Origin: Zanthoxylum bungeanum
Lineage: Eukaryota; Streptophyta; Magnoliopsida; Sapindales; Rutaceae
Direction of reading: 5' to 3'
Assembly: GCA_019454045.1 (NCBI GenBank)
Contig: SKCR01006516.1
Location: forward strand, 1 to 64,000
DNA length: 64,000 nt
Position 1 is the stretch's first letter, and each line of letters opens with the position of its first letter. This document shows, piece after piece, positions 22,345-33,979 of the stretch. A program made the position numbers and the translations under genes. The notes under the pieces were generated by a model. The model was not told the origin of the DNA. It searched no databases and was given only the letters and a program-made list of their open reading frames with translations.

Positions 22345-23700
22345 TCAGGCAAAATACTGCTTCAATCTATCCACGTTGATCGGCTTGGTGAACTCGTTCC
22401 CTTCCAAATCTGACAGTCTCACTGCCTCATTTCCCATTACTTTCTGCACTATGTAGGGTCCTTCCCAGTTAGGTCTGAACTTTCCTCTTGGGTCTGTCGT
22501 CGACGGCCTCGACTGCTTAAGTACCAAATCACCCTTTCTGATCTTAGTAGGACACACCTTCTTGTTGAATGCTCGGGCTAGTCTCTTCTGATATATCTGC
22601 ATATGATGCAATGACTTTAGCCTATTTTCATCCAGTAGTGCTAACTGTTCAAATCTCTGTGCGGCCTATTCTTGTTCAGGTAACTTTGTTTCCACTAATA
22701 CCATCAAGGATTGTATCTCAACTTCCACTGGCAGTACTGCTTCCATTCCATAGACCAAAGAGTAAGGCGTGGCTCATGTTGTTGTTCTTACTGATGTTTT
22801 GTACCCCCACATGGCATACGGTAGCTTGTTAGCCCAATCTTTACAGTTCTTTGTCATCTTGGCTAATATCTTCTTTACTGTCTTATTGGCCGCCTCAACT
22901 ACCCCATTTGCCTGCGACCGGTAAGGTGACGACTTGTGATGTCCTATCCCATATCTCTGTAGCATTGCCTTTGTTTCCCCTTGAAAATGAACTCCATTAT
23001 CTGTCACTACATGATGTGGCATCCCATATCGACATATGATGTTCCGAGCTATGAATTTCGCCATCTGTTTTGCTGTAACACTACGGAATGACTTGGCTTC
23101 CACCCATTTTGAGAAGTAGTCCACTGCCACTACTATGAAACGATGTCCATTCGATGCATTCGGTCGAATCTCCTCGATCATATCAATTCTCCATGCTAAG
23201 AAAGGCCACGGCTCTGATAGCCCATGCAACTCGTGTGCGGCAGATGAATCAAATTACCATGTGCTTGACAATCATGACAATATTTTACCAGCTTTGCACA
23301 GTCTGTCTCCATGGTCAACCAGTAGAAACCCTGTCTTACAATCTTGCGAGACAAATTCAGCCCATTCATATGCGGTCCACATACCCCAGCATGTATTTCT
23401 TCCATTACCTTTTGAGCCTCTTCTTTTCTCAAACACTTCAGCTGAATACCATTTACTTGCCTCTTGTACAGTTCCCCTTTCAAAATCACATACTGAGAAG
23501 CTAACTTCTGAATAGCTACCTTATTTTTTCTGCTTGCTCCTTCCGGGAGTTCCCCGTGTTCCAGATTCCTCTGAATGTCATGATACCAAGGTTTACCATC
23601 GTCGATCTCCACTTCCAGAACTCTTTCTATCTCATAAACAGGTCTGCTTGCTATTTTCAGTACTAAAGGTCTCATCACTAACTTCTCTGGATTTTCCCAA
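22345..23700 (-). pseudogene. TAT1 integrase
   Basis: The N-terminal zinc-binding region holds HAGVCGPHMNG, then CHDCQAHG (HHCC type). After a frameshift near 23230 the core reads WPFLAWRIDMI, VAVDYFSKWVEAK (first Asp), HVVTDNGVHFQGE (second Asp) and QANGVVEAANKTVKK (Glu). A TGA after VRTTT (near 22772) and a TAG near 22670 interrupt the same frame. The C-terminal part has KGDLVLK and PNWEGPYIVQKV, the GPY/F-type domain usual for gypsy integrases. Confidence 0.93.
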
Positions 23701-24659
23701 GTTGCCGCAAGTGTAGCTAATGCATCTGCCATCTGATTCTCTTCTCGCGGCAAGTGCTAAAACTTACAATCGGGGATAGCCTGTGCCAACTTTCGGAGGT
23801 AAAAAATGTAAGGTTTCAACCGTTCTTCCTTCAATTCCCATTCTCCCTGCATATGTCGGACTACCAACATCGAATCTACGTAGACCTCCACGCTCTCAGT
23901 CTTCAAGGCTATCAATGCAGTCAATCCAATAGTACATGCTTCATACTCGGCCATGTTGTTAGTTACTTCAAACGTCAACCTCTTGGCCATAGGCAAGGTT
24001 TCTCCCTCGGGGGTCACTATCACAATCCCAATTTCGGCTCCTTTGCAATTCACCGCTCCGTCGAAATACATTTCCCATCCTTGAATTGTTATTTCTTGGA
24101 TCTCTTCATCTAGGAATTCAAACTTGTACTGATACCCTTCAATAGGCTGCAATGCTAGGAACTCTGCTACGGCTCGCCCCTTGATTACTTTGGAGGTGAG
24201 ATACTCAATGTCAAACTCTATCAGCAACACTAACCATCTGCCCAACTTCCCCACTAGCGAAGGCACTGAATGTAGATACTTCAAGGGATTCTCTTTGGCT
24301 ACCACATGGATCTTGTAAGACTGGAAGTCATGCCACAGTTTTCTGGACGCCCATACCACTGCCAAACAGATCTTCTCTACTTCTTGATAGTGGGCTTCGT
24401 ACGGAAGCATCTTCTTGCTGAGATAGTAGACTGCATGCTCTACCTCTGTCTCATCTACCTGTACCATCATTGCCCCCAGTGCTTCTGATTCTATGGCCAA
24501 ATATAATATCAAGGGTCTGCACGATCTCAGAGGTTTCAATACAGGAGGCTTTACCAAGTATTCTCTGATCTTGTTGAAGGCTGCTTGACATTGCTCATTC
24601 CATTTCACTGGCTGGTCTTTTCTCAACAGTTTGAAGATAGGCTCACATATTGATGTCAA
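23590..24659 (-). pseudogene. TAT1 RNase H plus second (archaeal-type) RNase H
   Basis: The first domain runs from PVKWNEQCQAAFNKIREYL through LILYLAIESEALGAMMVQ, YYLSKKMLPYEAHYQEVEK and WASRKLWHDFQSYKIHVV to ADFLA-like AEFLALQP. The second domain starts at WEMYFDGAVNCKGAEIGIV (first Asp), has NNMAEYEACTIGLTAL (Glu), VEVYVDSMLVVRHMQGEWE (Asp) and ends with ENQMADALATLAA. Two RNase H domains in tandem are the hallmark of the TAT lineage. A TAG at 23757-23759 interrupts the end of the second domain in frame. Confidence 0.93.
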
Positions 24660-25806
24660 CTTGGCGATGAACCGACTGATATGCTGAATTTTCCAGAGGA
24701 ATGCTCTGACTTCCTTCTCTGTCTTGGTGCTGGCATCTCAGTAATTGCTTTGATCTTCTCTGAGTCTACCTCTATTCCTCCCATTCCCACTATATGTCCC
24801 AGCAACTTTCCTGATGTTACCCCAAACACACATTTCTTGGGATTCAGCCGCAAGTTGTATTTGTCAACTCTCTTAAGAAACTTCTCCAATGCTTCTATAT
24901 ACCCAATTCTTGTCTCTGATTTCACCATCATATCATCCACATATACTTCAATCTCTTTGTGCATCAAATCGTGGAATAATGTAGTAGCCATCCGCTGATA
25001 AGTAGCTCTTACATTCTTGAGCCCAAACGGCATTACATTGTAACAATATGTGCCCCACTCGGTGACAAAGGCCGTCTTGTGCTTGTCTTCTTCAGCCATA
25101 AGAACCTGATTGTATCCTGAAAACCCATCTGCAAATGAATACATGGCAGATAAAGCCGCACTGTCAACTAGTACATCTATATGAGGTAGAGGAAAATCAT
25201 CTTTCGGGCAAGCTTTGTTAAGATCTTTGTAATCCAAACACATTCTGACCTTCCCGTCTTTCTTCGGCACCGGCACAATATTTGCCAACCACTCAGGATA
25301 CTTCACTACTTTAAGACATCTATCTGTTTCTTGACTTCCTCTCTGACTTTCTCGTCCCACTCAGGTCTCATCCGTCGAAGTTTCTATTTCACTGGCTTCA
25401 TATTTGGATAAGTTGGTATTGTATGATGGGCGATGCTTCTGTCTACTCCAGGACTGTCCTCATAGGACCAAGCAAACACTTTGGCATATTTGGCTAATAT
25501 TCCTTCTAATTTCTCCCGCTCCTCAGAGGTAACCTTACTTGCAATTAGAATTTCCTTGGGGCTCTCAGGCGTGCCAAGGTTGAATGCATTTGTCCTGGCG
25601 AAACTGATATCAAATATACTCAAGTCATACAAATTGAAAGGGAGAGACTCAGACGAGTAAGCAAAATGATTGTCTTTATTGCTAGCAGATGCAGGAATAC
25701 ATTCAAATAAATCAGAGAGGTAAACATCTTCATCCTCCATAGATGCTTTATCTCCCACAGCTGGTTCTTCCTCATTTTCCTCGAGGGTCGGGCCCTCCAA
25801 CTTCAT
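24656..25806 (-). pseudogene. TAT1 reverse transcriptase
   Basis: The lead segment includes LEGILAKYAKVFAWSYEDSPG and the HHTIPTYPN entry. A TAG at 25384-25386 and a frameshift near 25320 separate it from the core: KYPEWLANIVPVPKKDGKVR, DYKDLNKACPKDDFPLP, YSFADGFSGYNQVLM, WGTYCYNVMPFGLKN and catalytic YVDD in EVYVDDMMVKS. LNPKKCVFGVTSGKLLGHIV follows. The frame then shifts near 24690 into the RNase H frame. Normal gypsy RT length and block order. Confidence 0.94.
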
Positions 25807-25937
25807 CAGCTCTTCTTCTCATCTTCCTTCTTCACAATTTCCGATGCTAGTGACATCTCACTTATTGCCTCCTGAAAGATCTCAAACCCGGGTACCACAA
25901 TCTTATTGACTTCTACCGGTTCAGGTTCTCCCTGATA

Positions 25938-26732
25938 TCATGTTGCCTTCACAAAGCACTCCATCAGCTTCAACCCTTTCTTCTTGGCTTTCGGCTTATC
26001 CTCATCAGACATGTATCCCAACCCTCTGCGGGTAGTCTGCCTCTTAAAGTTTGGCAATGTCGAACCTTTACCTGGCTCGAACTTCATCTTCTCCATGATC
26101 CTAGCCACCTTAGGATCCACCCACTCCTCAAAAGTTGTCGATACCTGGAACCTCGTGAAAGGCTGTATCTCTAAAGCAGTGACAACATTATCTACTTCAG
26201 CTCGGATGGTGATAATCTCTCCCCCGTAGGGAAACTTAACAACCTGATGCAGAGTAGAGGGCACGCCCCCAAGCTTGTGAAACCACGGCCTTCCCAGTAA
26301 CAAAGCAAAAATAGCCGGGATATCCAGTACTGTGAACTCAACCTCATCCTCAATCGGGCCAACCTTGACTACTGCGGCAAAGATACCCTCAACTCCTCGC
26401 TTGCTATCATCATAAGCTTTGATGGTCATATTGGAGGGATCCAGATCTGCTGCTTTCATACCCAGCTTCGCCAAAATCTTCAATGGACACACATTGATGG
26501 ATGAGCCATCATCTACCATCACACAAGATGTCTTCTTACCCCTCACTTCAGCTCTGATGAATAAAGGCTTGTTGTGATTTCTTCCCTCGGCCGGAAGTTC
26601 CTCCTCAGAAAAGGTTATTATCTGCAAAGCTTCCTTTTGCACTGATCCGACAAACATCGCGGGGTTGGCATCCTCCGTTACTATTATCTTGCTCAAAGCC
26701 TCAACCATAGCACGTCTGTGCTCCTGTGACAC
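25938..26732 (-). pseudogene. TAT1 protease region
   Basis: The retropepsin signature lies in CVMVDDGSSINVCPL (catalytic DDGSS), followed by GVEGIFAAVVKVGPIE and FALLLGRPWFH, the conserved protease end block. The open frame is 264 codons. It is out of frame with gag; the shift lies near 26740. Confidence 0.9.
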
Positions 26733-26739
26733 AACAATT

Positions 26740-28284
26740 CCCAGATGCTGACCTGTGCCCGTGTCTTTTTCAACTTTTGCAGCACTATATCTTTCTCAGC
26801 ATTTTCTGTATTCTCGGCCACTTCTCTCCCTTCTGTCAACACTTCTTTACCATTCTCAGCCGTATCACTGTAGAAACGCCCGCTGCGTGTCATTCCTCTT
26901 ACCACCTCTTCATCACTACTGGAGAAATCTTCCCAGAAATTCTTCCCCTGTTCTGTTTCATCCTCACTGCTGCTATCTCAAATTCCCAGGCAGAAGGCTT
27001 GGTGGTAAAAGGATTTGAGGACAAGGCTTTCGGGTAGGCCAGAGTTTATCATATAGGTTGGTGGTGGGACAAAGTGGTAATTCGGCAGGGGGTTTTTGTG
27101 TGTGTTAGGCTGTTCTATTTCTAGGTCGGGTATCTTTCTGGAGTCTATAAGGTCCTGGATTTCATGGCGAAGACGGGCACAATTGTCAGTGTCATGGCCC
27201 TTCTGTTGATGGAAATGACAATAGTGGTTCAGGTTGAGATGTGGTGGTGGAGGGTGTGGAAATGGTTTGGTTTCTAAGGGTTTCAGAAGTCCCTGTCTCT
27301 TTAATTTCTCCAATACCTTAGACAATGGTCTACCCAGGTTGGAGAAACGCCGGTTTTGGATAGCAGCAATCTCAGCAGAAACAGGTTTGGCACCTGATGT
27401 TCCTCCAATGGGCCTCATGTTCAGGCTATAGAACTTTCTGTTCTCAACTTCTTTTCTTCAATATCCATGATAGTCTCCTTCAACTGTCGAAAATCAGTAA
27501 TCATGGAGGTCATCCTCCTCAACTTGCAATAGATTGAGGGCTTAGTTACCTTGATAATCATTTTTATCTGGTCCTTCTCTGAGGGCCGAGTCTGCATTTT
27601 CAAAAGCTGGCTCCTCCAACGGTCTACATATTCCTTGAAGCTTTCTTTTGGCTTCTTCTTGGTATTTTCTAAGTCCCGAAGTGTCAAGTTGATCTCCAGA
27701 TCTGTAACATACTGTTTCAAAAACGCCTCTGCCAATTCCCTCAAATCCTCCTTAATCTTCCTCTACAGGTTGTGATACCATACCACGGGTGACCCCTCAA
27801 GTGACAGCCCAAATATTTTCTGAACCTGACGCTTGGATAAACCCACTGAACTCATAACTGAAACATGCTGACGGAGATGGACCCTCGGATCCCCATTCCC
27901 GTTGAACCTGGCCATATCTGGCATCTTAAATTGAGCTGGCAACTGTTCTCCAAAGGTCATTGCCTCATAATCTAGCAGGTCTTCATGTTTTCCCCTCATC
28001 TTACGGGTAACCGACTCTACCTGATCTCGGAGTTTCTTCAGTTCAGCTTGAGACCTTGCCACTTTCCCCGCAGCATATTCAGCCATATCATCATCAAAAC
28101 CCGGAATATCATCATTCAATCTAGTCGGAGGGTCTTCACACCTCTCATTCTCAAATTTTCCCCCAGTACATGGCACAACCATATTGGCCATAGCAGCCGT
28201 CAAGGCTTGCAACTGTTCAGTAACCTTGGTGAGATTGGTTTCCAATTGATCCATACGGGATGTTTCATTCTCTGATTCGCTCAT
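26740..28284 (-). pseudogene. TAT1 gag
   Basis: The putative start at 28284 begins MSESENETSRMDQLETNL with a heptad-rich N-terminus, then FKMPDMARFNGNGDPRVHL and GLSLEGSPVVWYHNL of the retrotransposon gag domain. A TAG (27763-27765) interrupts it; the same frame continues LRELAEAFLKQYVTDL and ESFKEYVDRWRSQL. After a frameshift near 27420, NHYCHFHQQKGHDTDNCARL forms a C-x-x-H..H-x4-C knuckle. A TGA at 26978-26980 precedes the acidic tail. Confidence 0.9.
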
Positions 28285-29443
28285 GTTTGTTATTGGTTTT
28301 TTAACTAGTCTTCCATTTTCCCTAACCCAATGGATATCTTTTATGGCTCTTAAGACATAATAGAGTTAACATGATGTGTGTATGCATGAGATGCATGAGA
28401 TACGTGCGATGTGTGGAACATATAATTCGGCCCATTGTCATTTTAAAGCTTCAATCATATTATTGCAAGGTGCAAACTTGTCCCATTGAAAAAGCCCAAT
28501 AGGTTTACACCTTTGCGACAACATGGTTAAACAACTCCAAATGATAAGGGGCCCAAACACAGGATGGCCCATCGGCATTTTAGAAGCTTTTGGCCCAATT
28601 GTCATAGGATACGAACTCGTCCCAGTTTAAATGGCCCAACAAGTCCGTATTTTTGACAAAAAGTCCAACTGCGTCCAAATGAGGATGGTCCACAAATACA
28701 AGCATAAAGAGATAATTCAAGCATAAAGCAATAATTTCTACAGAGCGGCCCATCGATATTACAGAATCTTTTGGCCCAACTATCATAGGATACGAACTCG
28801 TCCCATTTTAAATGGCCCAACAAGTTCACATTTCTGACAAGAAGTCCAACTACATCCGAATGACGATGGTCCATAAATAGAAGGAAATAGTTGATATAGG
28901 TCATACAAATTTGGTCTACGTATGGGTTTGCGAGAGTATAGACAAAGACTCTCACTGACGAAGGATTGCCCACAACTAGGACTTCCCACTCAAGGGTTCA
29001 AGCGACCAAGTGAGCGCACCTTTTTTTATACCTTAAGGTATGTGCCAACGAGTTAAGGTGCGTGACTGACTGTCAAATGGATTTCCCGTTGTAGATTCCC
29101 CAAAGGGAGGGTGAAACGAACTCTCTTAAATACCCAAGCCTCTTAGGCTCTTATCGCTTGGTGACAGTAATAAACAACGAGTCCTCCAAATTAGTCCACA
29201 ACAATAGGCTACGAGTACATGAGGGAAGACACCAAACCATTACCTAGCATATTGAAAGGTAGTGATTATCCAGGTGCCTTCGCAGATTTTCCTTATAGAA
29301 AGGTAGTGAATGAGGGAAGACACCAAACCATTACCTAGCCTTAAAAATGCCTTTGATTAATCCCCTTTCAACCCACGGTAAACACGGTTAATTAAAGAAC
29401 AAATCCAAACATTACAAGACATTATTTCGAGGCCAATTCTCTA
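28285..29443 (-). other. TAT1 leader with internal repeats, no ORF
   Basis: Untranslated leader between primer site and gag. It contains a ~178-bp duplication (about 28583-28870) and a 29-base direct repeat beginning 'tgagggaagacaccaaacca' at about 29220 and 29309. I see no convincing coding sequence. Some Ogre elements carry an extra ORF here; TAT1 does not visibly. Confidence 0.75.
28583..28880. repeat. ~178-bp tandem duplication in the TAT1 leader
   Basis: 'ataggatacgaactcgtccc' and the following ~80 bp occur near 28603 and 28786 with few differences. A diverged third copy may lie near 28430-28530. Confidence 0.8.
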
Positions 29444-29461
29444 TCCCCAGTGGAGTCGCCA
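29444..29461 (-). promoter_or_regulatory. Primer binding site of TAT1
   Basis: Three bases after the LTR end the minus strand reads TGGCGACTCCACTGGGGA, with the TGG expected opposite a tRNA CCA end. It resembles the site of Ogre/TAT elements, which I recall as tRNA-Arg derived; the tRNA identity was not checked. Confidence 0.8.
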
Positions 29462-29464
29462 GAC

Positions 29465-32415
29465 TGTAGGACACAGATGTTGGACGACGCTGTCCCGGGC
29501 TCGCGGCCCGGTTGGGAGTACGGAGTAGCCCGCGGGGGACTAAATCGGAGAAATAACATAGAGTCGCCACCCGATGTGAACCGGGACAAAGATTTAAGGC
29601 CGCACTCACCCCTCGCAAGGGAAGACCTCAAACCGTTGGGTTTGGAATGGTCCCTTACTTATGCCACTTGTAACAAAATGATTTGTGCAATAATCTAACC
29701 AAGCCTAAGAAACATATATTTCCAAGGGTATTCTACTTCTAAGTTCACATGCATGAAAGTAATCATCATAACGGCAAACATGCGATATTACACAATAATC
29801 TCATGAACATGTTGAATCATCGAACACAAAAAAATAAATAAAAACCTAAACATAAACGTAAATTGAACGCCTATTGCGAAAGGAGATAACCAAATCATGC
29901 ATAGAGGAATAACGTACTAACGGCTAAATCATGCTTAAGAAACAAGTAACATACTAACGACCTAATCATGCTTGAACACAATCTCACGAACACATCAAAT
30001 AGATAAATGCAGGAATACAAATAGATGATAATAGTAAAAGTGTCAATAATGGAATGGCATGGTTAATTACATAGTGCAAGAGAAATCACCCAAGGGGAAA
30101 TCATGCATGAAATGTGATGAAAATGACTCAGTTCAGTGTATGTACGTTTGTGTAGTGTTTGAAAACGCGTTCGAACGGTAAACAGAAGGTTCGCATTCGT
30201 ATAGTGTTTGATAACGCGTTCAAACGGGATGAGACCTGATGAAACAAAACATATGCGCATTCGAGTAGCGTTCGTAAATGCGTTCGAACGGTAAATAGAA
30301 TGTTCGCGTTCGTATAACGTTTGATAACACGTTCGAACGGGACAAAACCTGATGAAAAAAAACACATGCGCGTTTGAGTAGTGTTCGTAAACACGTTCGA
30401 ACGGTAAACAGAAGGTTCACGTTCGTATAGCGTTTGAGAATGCGTTCGAACGGGACAAGACTTTATGAAACAAAATGCATGCGTGGTCGAGTAGCGTTCG
30501 TAAACGCGTTCGAATAGGACATGGCCTGATACCTGATAGACGACGTAAACACATACACAGATGCACAATGTAGGACCCCGTGTGCCCGATTGAACTTATT
30601 CCCATTCAATCGAGTATACCTCGTCTGGCGCGGTAAAACATCGTGGTAAAGGTAGCCTTTAGGCATTTTTCCTCAGATAGAGGACCTTTAATCCACCCTA
30701 GTTAGCCCATGAGCACTAGAATGCAATATATGCGTAAATAGAGCAATAATATGCAAAAGGTCAATGACATAACAAATGGCGCGGTAAAACATCGTGGTAA
30801 ATGTAGCCTTTTAGGCATTTCCCTCGAATAGAGGACCTTTAATCCACCCTAGCTAGCTCATGCGCATTACATCATAATGCATAAAAATGAATAAGACAAT
30901 AATGTGGACTTCCGTATATCTGATTAAACATATCTCAGATTCAATCAAACATACTTCGTCCGGCGCGGCAAAGTATTGTCGTAAAGGTAGCCTTTTGGAC
31001 TTTTCTCCCCTCAAATTGAGAACCTTTAGACTAACATACTAAGCCCATGCGCATTACATCACAATGCATAGAAGGTAAAATGTAGAAAGTAATAGCATAC
31101 TAATGATTAAATCATGCTTAAAAGGTAAATAACATGCTAGCAACCCGATCATGCTCGAATACAAGGTTGGATGAAACAAAACGTGTGAATCTCTCAAGTG
31201 ATACGTGGCATTGTATCCCGAGTGCAAACCGCAATACCGTCCATTCAGATTCGGCTACGGAATTTACGTCCAGGTTTCCATCTGATATACCACAAGAGAG
31301 AACACACATTTCATTCATTCAAGGACCACAACATATATTAACAAACGACTCTCATGCGATGGAATTCTAATAAACAACAAAAATAAAGATGAGAATAGAT
31401 AAAAAAGGGTGCCATCAGGTCTAACCTTTTAAGTCGTATCTCGAACGTATGGTACACGATCCTCGGAAGGGTTAACGCTCCGCAACTCCTCCGGTTCACT
31501 GGTCCACTGCTTCCTTTCGCTGTTTCATTGTTTGGACCGCTGTCTTTACTCCGTTCTGCTGCTGTTTTTGCTGTATTAGGGGGCTGTTTTGTGCAGTAAT
31601 CTTAGCGGTTTTAAAGTGCAGTTTTTGTTCACCGTTTTTGGTGATTTAGGCTACTTTTTTAAGGTATTTGGGCTGCTGTTTTTCGGTGGGTGTAGGGGTT
31701 ATTTTAAGGGTGATATGCTGCTGTTGTTTTGATTGATGTGTGGCTGTTTTTGGCTTATTGGTGTGCGGCTGAACTGGTTTTAATGGTGGTTTGGTTGGAC
31801 GGTAATGTAAGGGATTTTTTCAATGCTTGGAGGTTTCTTGCGAATGTTATGTGTGAATGGACCAAGAGTTTTTGTGTGTGAATGAGCTAGGGGTCCTAAG
31901 GGTTGGATTTGTGTCTCTTTTATAGACGAATGCTAGGGTGAATCTTTGTTTGAAAAGGAATGAGATTTGTTAATGAAGGTGATATCTTTTAATTAGGGAC
32001 AAGATTTGGCTAGATCAGGAATATCATATATTGATTTATTTAATTAGGCATGAGATTTCTTTTATTTAGGTAGGTGATTATTTATATTGGATTTGATTTG
32101 GGATGTGATTTTTTTAATTTAGGAATGATATTATTTTAATTTGTGACATGTGTTTTAAATGTTTTAAATATTTTTGGGCTTGAGGCTAGCAACAAAACCA
32201 GAAGTACCGACACCGTTCGAACGCCGATTCGAACGCTGCACGAACGCCCGTAATCTGCTTGACGTTCGAACGTGTTCACGAACGCAGCACGGACGAAAGC
32301 AGTGAACATGTGAATTGAATCCGATGACATACTTATTCTGAATTTTCCCTTTAAAAGGTAGTGTCTCCAAATGAGACTCATCATAGGGACTTACATGCAA
32401 AATACAGTGCCTACA
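29465..32415 (-). repeat. 5' LTR of TAT1
   Basis: Direct repeat of 18334-21352. TATA box at 31917-31924 on the minus strand. It ends CCTACA directly before the second CCTGG. Confidence 0.95.
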
Positions 32416-32420
32416 CCTGG
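32416..32420. repeat. Target site duplication CCTGG (right) of TAT1
   Basis: Matches 18329-18333. Removing 18334-32420 restores continuous copia integrase sequence. Confidence 0.95.
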
Positions 32421-33979
32421 CTAGACATGGGCCCACATACGTCACTATGAACAATGGCTAACAGTTCGGTGGCACGTGCACCTTTACCGCTAAAAGGTAT
32501 TTTAGGCATTTTGCCTAATAAACAAGATTCACAGACGTCATATGAATTTGGATCAAATCCGTCCAAGTATCCACTCTTCGAAAGTGTGGATATGCGAGTC
32601 TTGTTAATGTGTCCTAGACGACAATGCCACATATAAGTTTCATCTTTGTTACTTAATTTAAGCCTTTTGTTTGTTACATTATATGTTTGAGATTGATTTA
32701 TATTCAAAATATAAAGACCATTATTCACATCAGCACTACATATCTCCATATCATTTTTATACATAAAACACCCAGTGTTTCTAAAAACAAAAGTATAGCC
32801 ACATTGGGCCAATAAAGATACAGATATAATATTCCTAGTCAAACTAGGTACATAATAACAGTCTGAAAGATTAAGTACATGCCCTGAGGGCTGTTCCAAA
32901 ATATAAGTCCCAACGGCCAAAACAGCGACTCTTGTCCCATTTCCAACGCGGAGGTCAATCTCTCATGAGGCCAGTCTCCTGCTAATCCACAGATCCTAGA
33001 CATCAGTACATATATGAGTACCACAACCAGAATCAAAAATCCAATTTTTAAAACTAGAAGTAGACATGTTTATTTCTATAACAAACATACATGAAGCTGG
33101 TGCCTTGCCCGCTTTGATTTCCTTCATGTGCGCCTTGTACTCACGGCAGTCACGCTTCTAGTGACCCCGTTCGCCACACTGCAGGCATACATCTTGGGAT
33201 TTGTCCTTAGCCTTCCCAGAAGACTTTGACGATTTGGCCTTGCCCTTCTTCTTCTTTTTCTTCTTCTTCTTCTTCTTCTTTACACCTCCAGTTGCCTTGG
33301 GCCAAGCCCTCGGAGACTGAGATGTTGAAGTGAAGTGCGCCTCGCACTTTTTGCCCTTCAATAGCTCTTTTTCTGTTTCACGCAGCATTGCCATCAGCTC
33401 TCCAATAGTATGGTCTTGGTTCATCATATTGTAGTTCATGATGAACCCGCTCCAGCTATCAGGAAGAGACTGCAAGATCAAATCTATAGAAGTCTCAGCC
33501 ACAAAGGTTATGCCTAGCTAACCCAGCTGTTCAATGTCAGCAATCATCTGTGACACATAGTGCTCAACAAATGTACTCTCTGACATTCGTGAGCGAAAGA
33601 GCTTCTTCTGTAATTCATACCTTTGCGATCTAAGGTTAGATCGATGAAGGTCTTTCAATTTTTCCATCATAGTATAGGGATCCAATCACTTATTTTGGAG
33701 ACGAAATTGAGGGGTCATCGCAGCGAGCATGACAGACTGAGCAGTTAAGTTGTCATCACTATGAGTCTTCCAAAGCTCAAGCTCAAACGACTGCTTATTT
33801 CCGGGCTTAGGCCCAAGAGGTCTCTCTATCGTATAGAGCATCCTCTCAGCCTCCAGGACAATCCTGAGGTTCATATCCCAATCAGGAAAGTTCGCGCCAT
33901 TAAAGACATTTTCGCCCATGATAATGTCTCTAACCCCGATCTTTCCAGTCATCTTAATTGCAATAGTCAAACTATTCAA
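32421..33979 (-). pseudogene. Copia A gag, protease and integrase 5' half
   Basis: Gag starts near 33979 with ENVFNGANFPDWDMNLRIVL (gag-copia). The same frame continues past TGA (33686-33688) and a TAG near 33520 to LILQSLPDSWSGFIMNYN. A Lys-rich stretch follows, then the zinc knuckle CLQCGERGH, in which a TAG (33158-33160) replaces the residue after His before KRDC. Protease reads WIFDSGCGTHICTD near 33005-33048. After it come YYVPSLTRNIISVSLL, the integrase zinc region WHCRLGHINKTRI with CESCLLGKM, and HSDVCGPM at the TAT1 junction. Confidence 0.9.
33242..33282 (-). repeat. (CTT)n microsatellite encoding poly-Lys in copia A gag
   Basis: About twelve consecutive Lys codons (plus strand cttctt...) precede the zinc knuckle. 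The region is normally basic in copia Gag, so this looks like triplet expansion of an existing Lys tract. Confidence 0.8.

Larger units (their letters stand above)
18334..32415 (-). mobile_element. TAT1: complete 14.1-kb dual-RNase H Ty3/gypsy element
   Basis: It is bounded by TGTAGG...CCTACA with a five-base duplication. Long LTRs (18334-21352, 3,019 bp; 29465-32415, 2,951 bp), a TGGCGA-type primer site and a second, archaeal-type RNase H domain before integrase place it in the TAT group (Ogre/Retand-like). Minus-strand order: primer site, leader with repeats, gag, protease, RT, RNase H, second RNase H, integrase, 3' minisatellite, polypurine tract. I count at least six nonsense codons and five frameshifts. 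The right LTR lacks two short segments present in the left one (near 21055 and 21255). It sits inside the copia A integrase. Confidence 0.95.
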
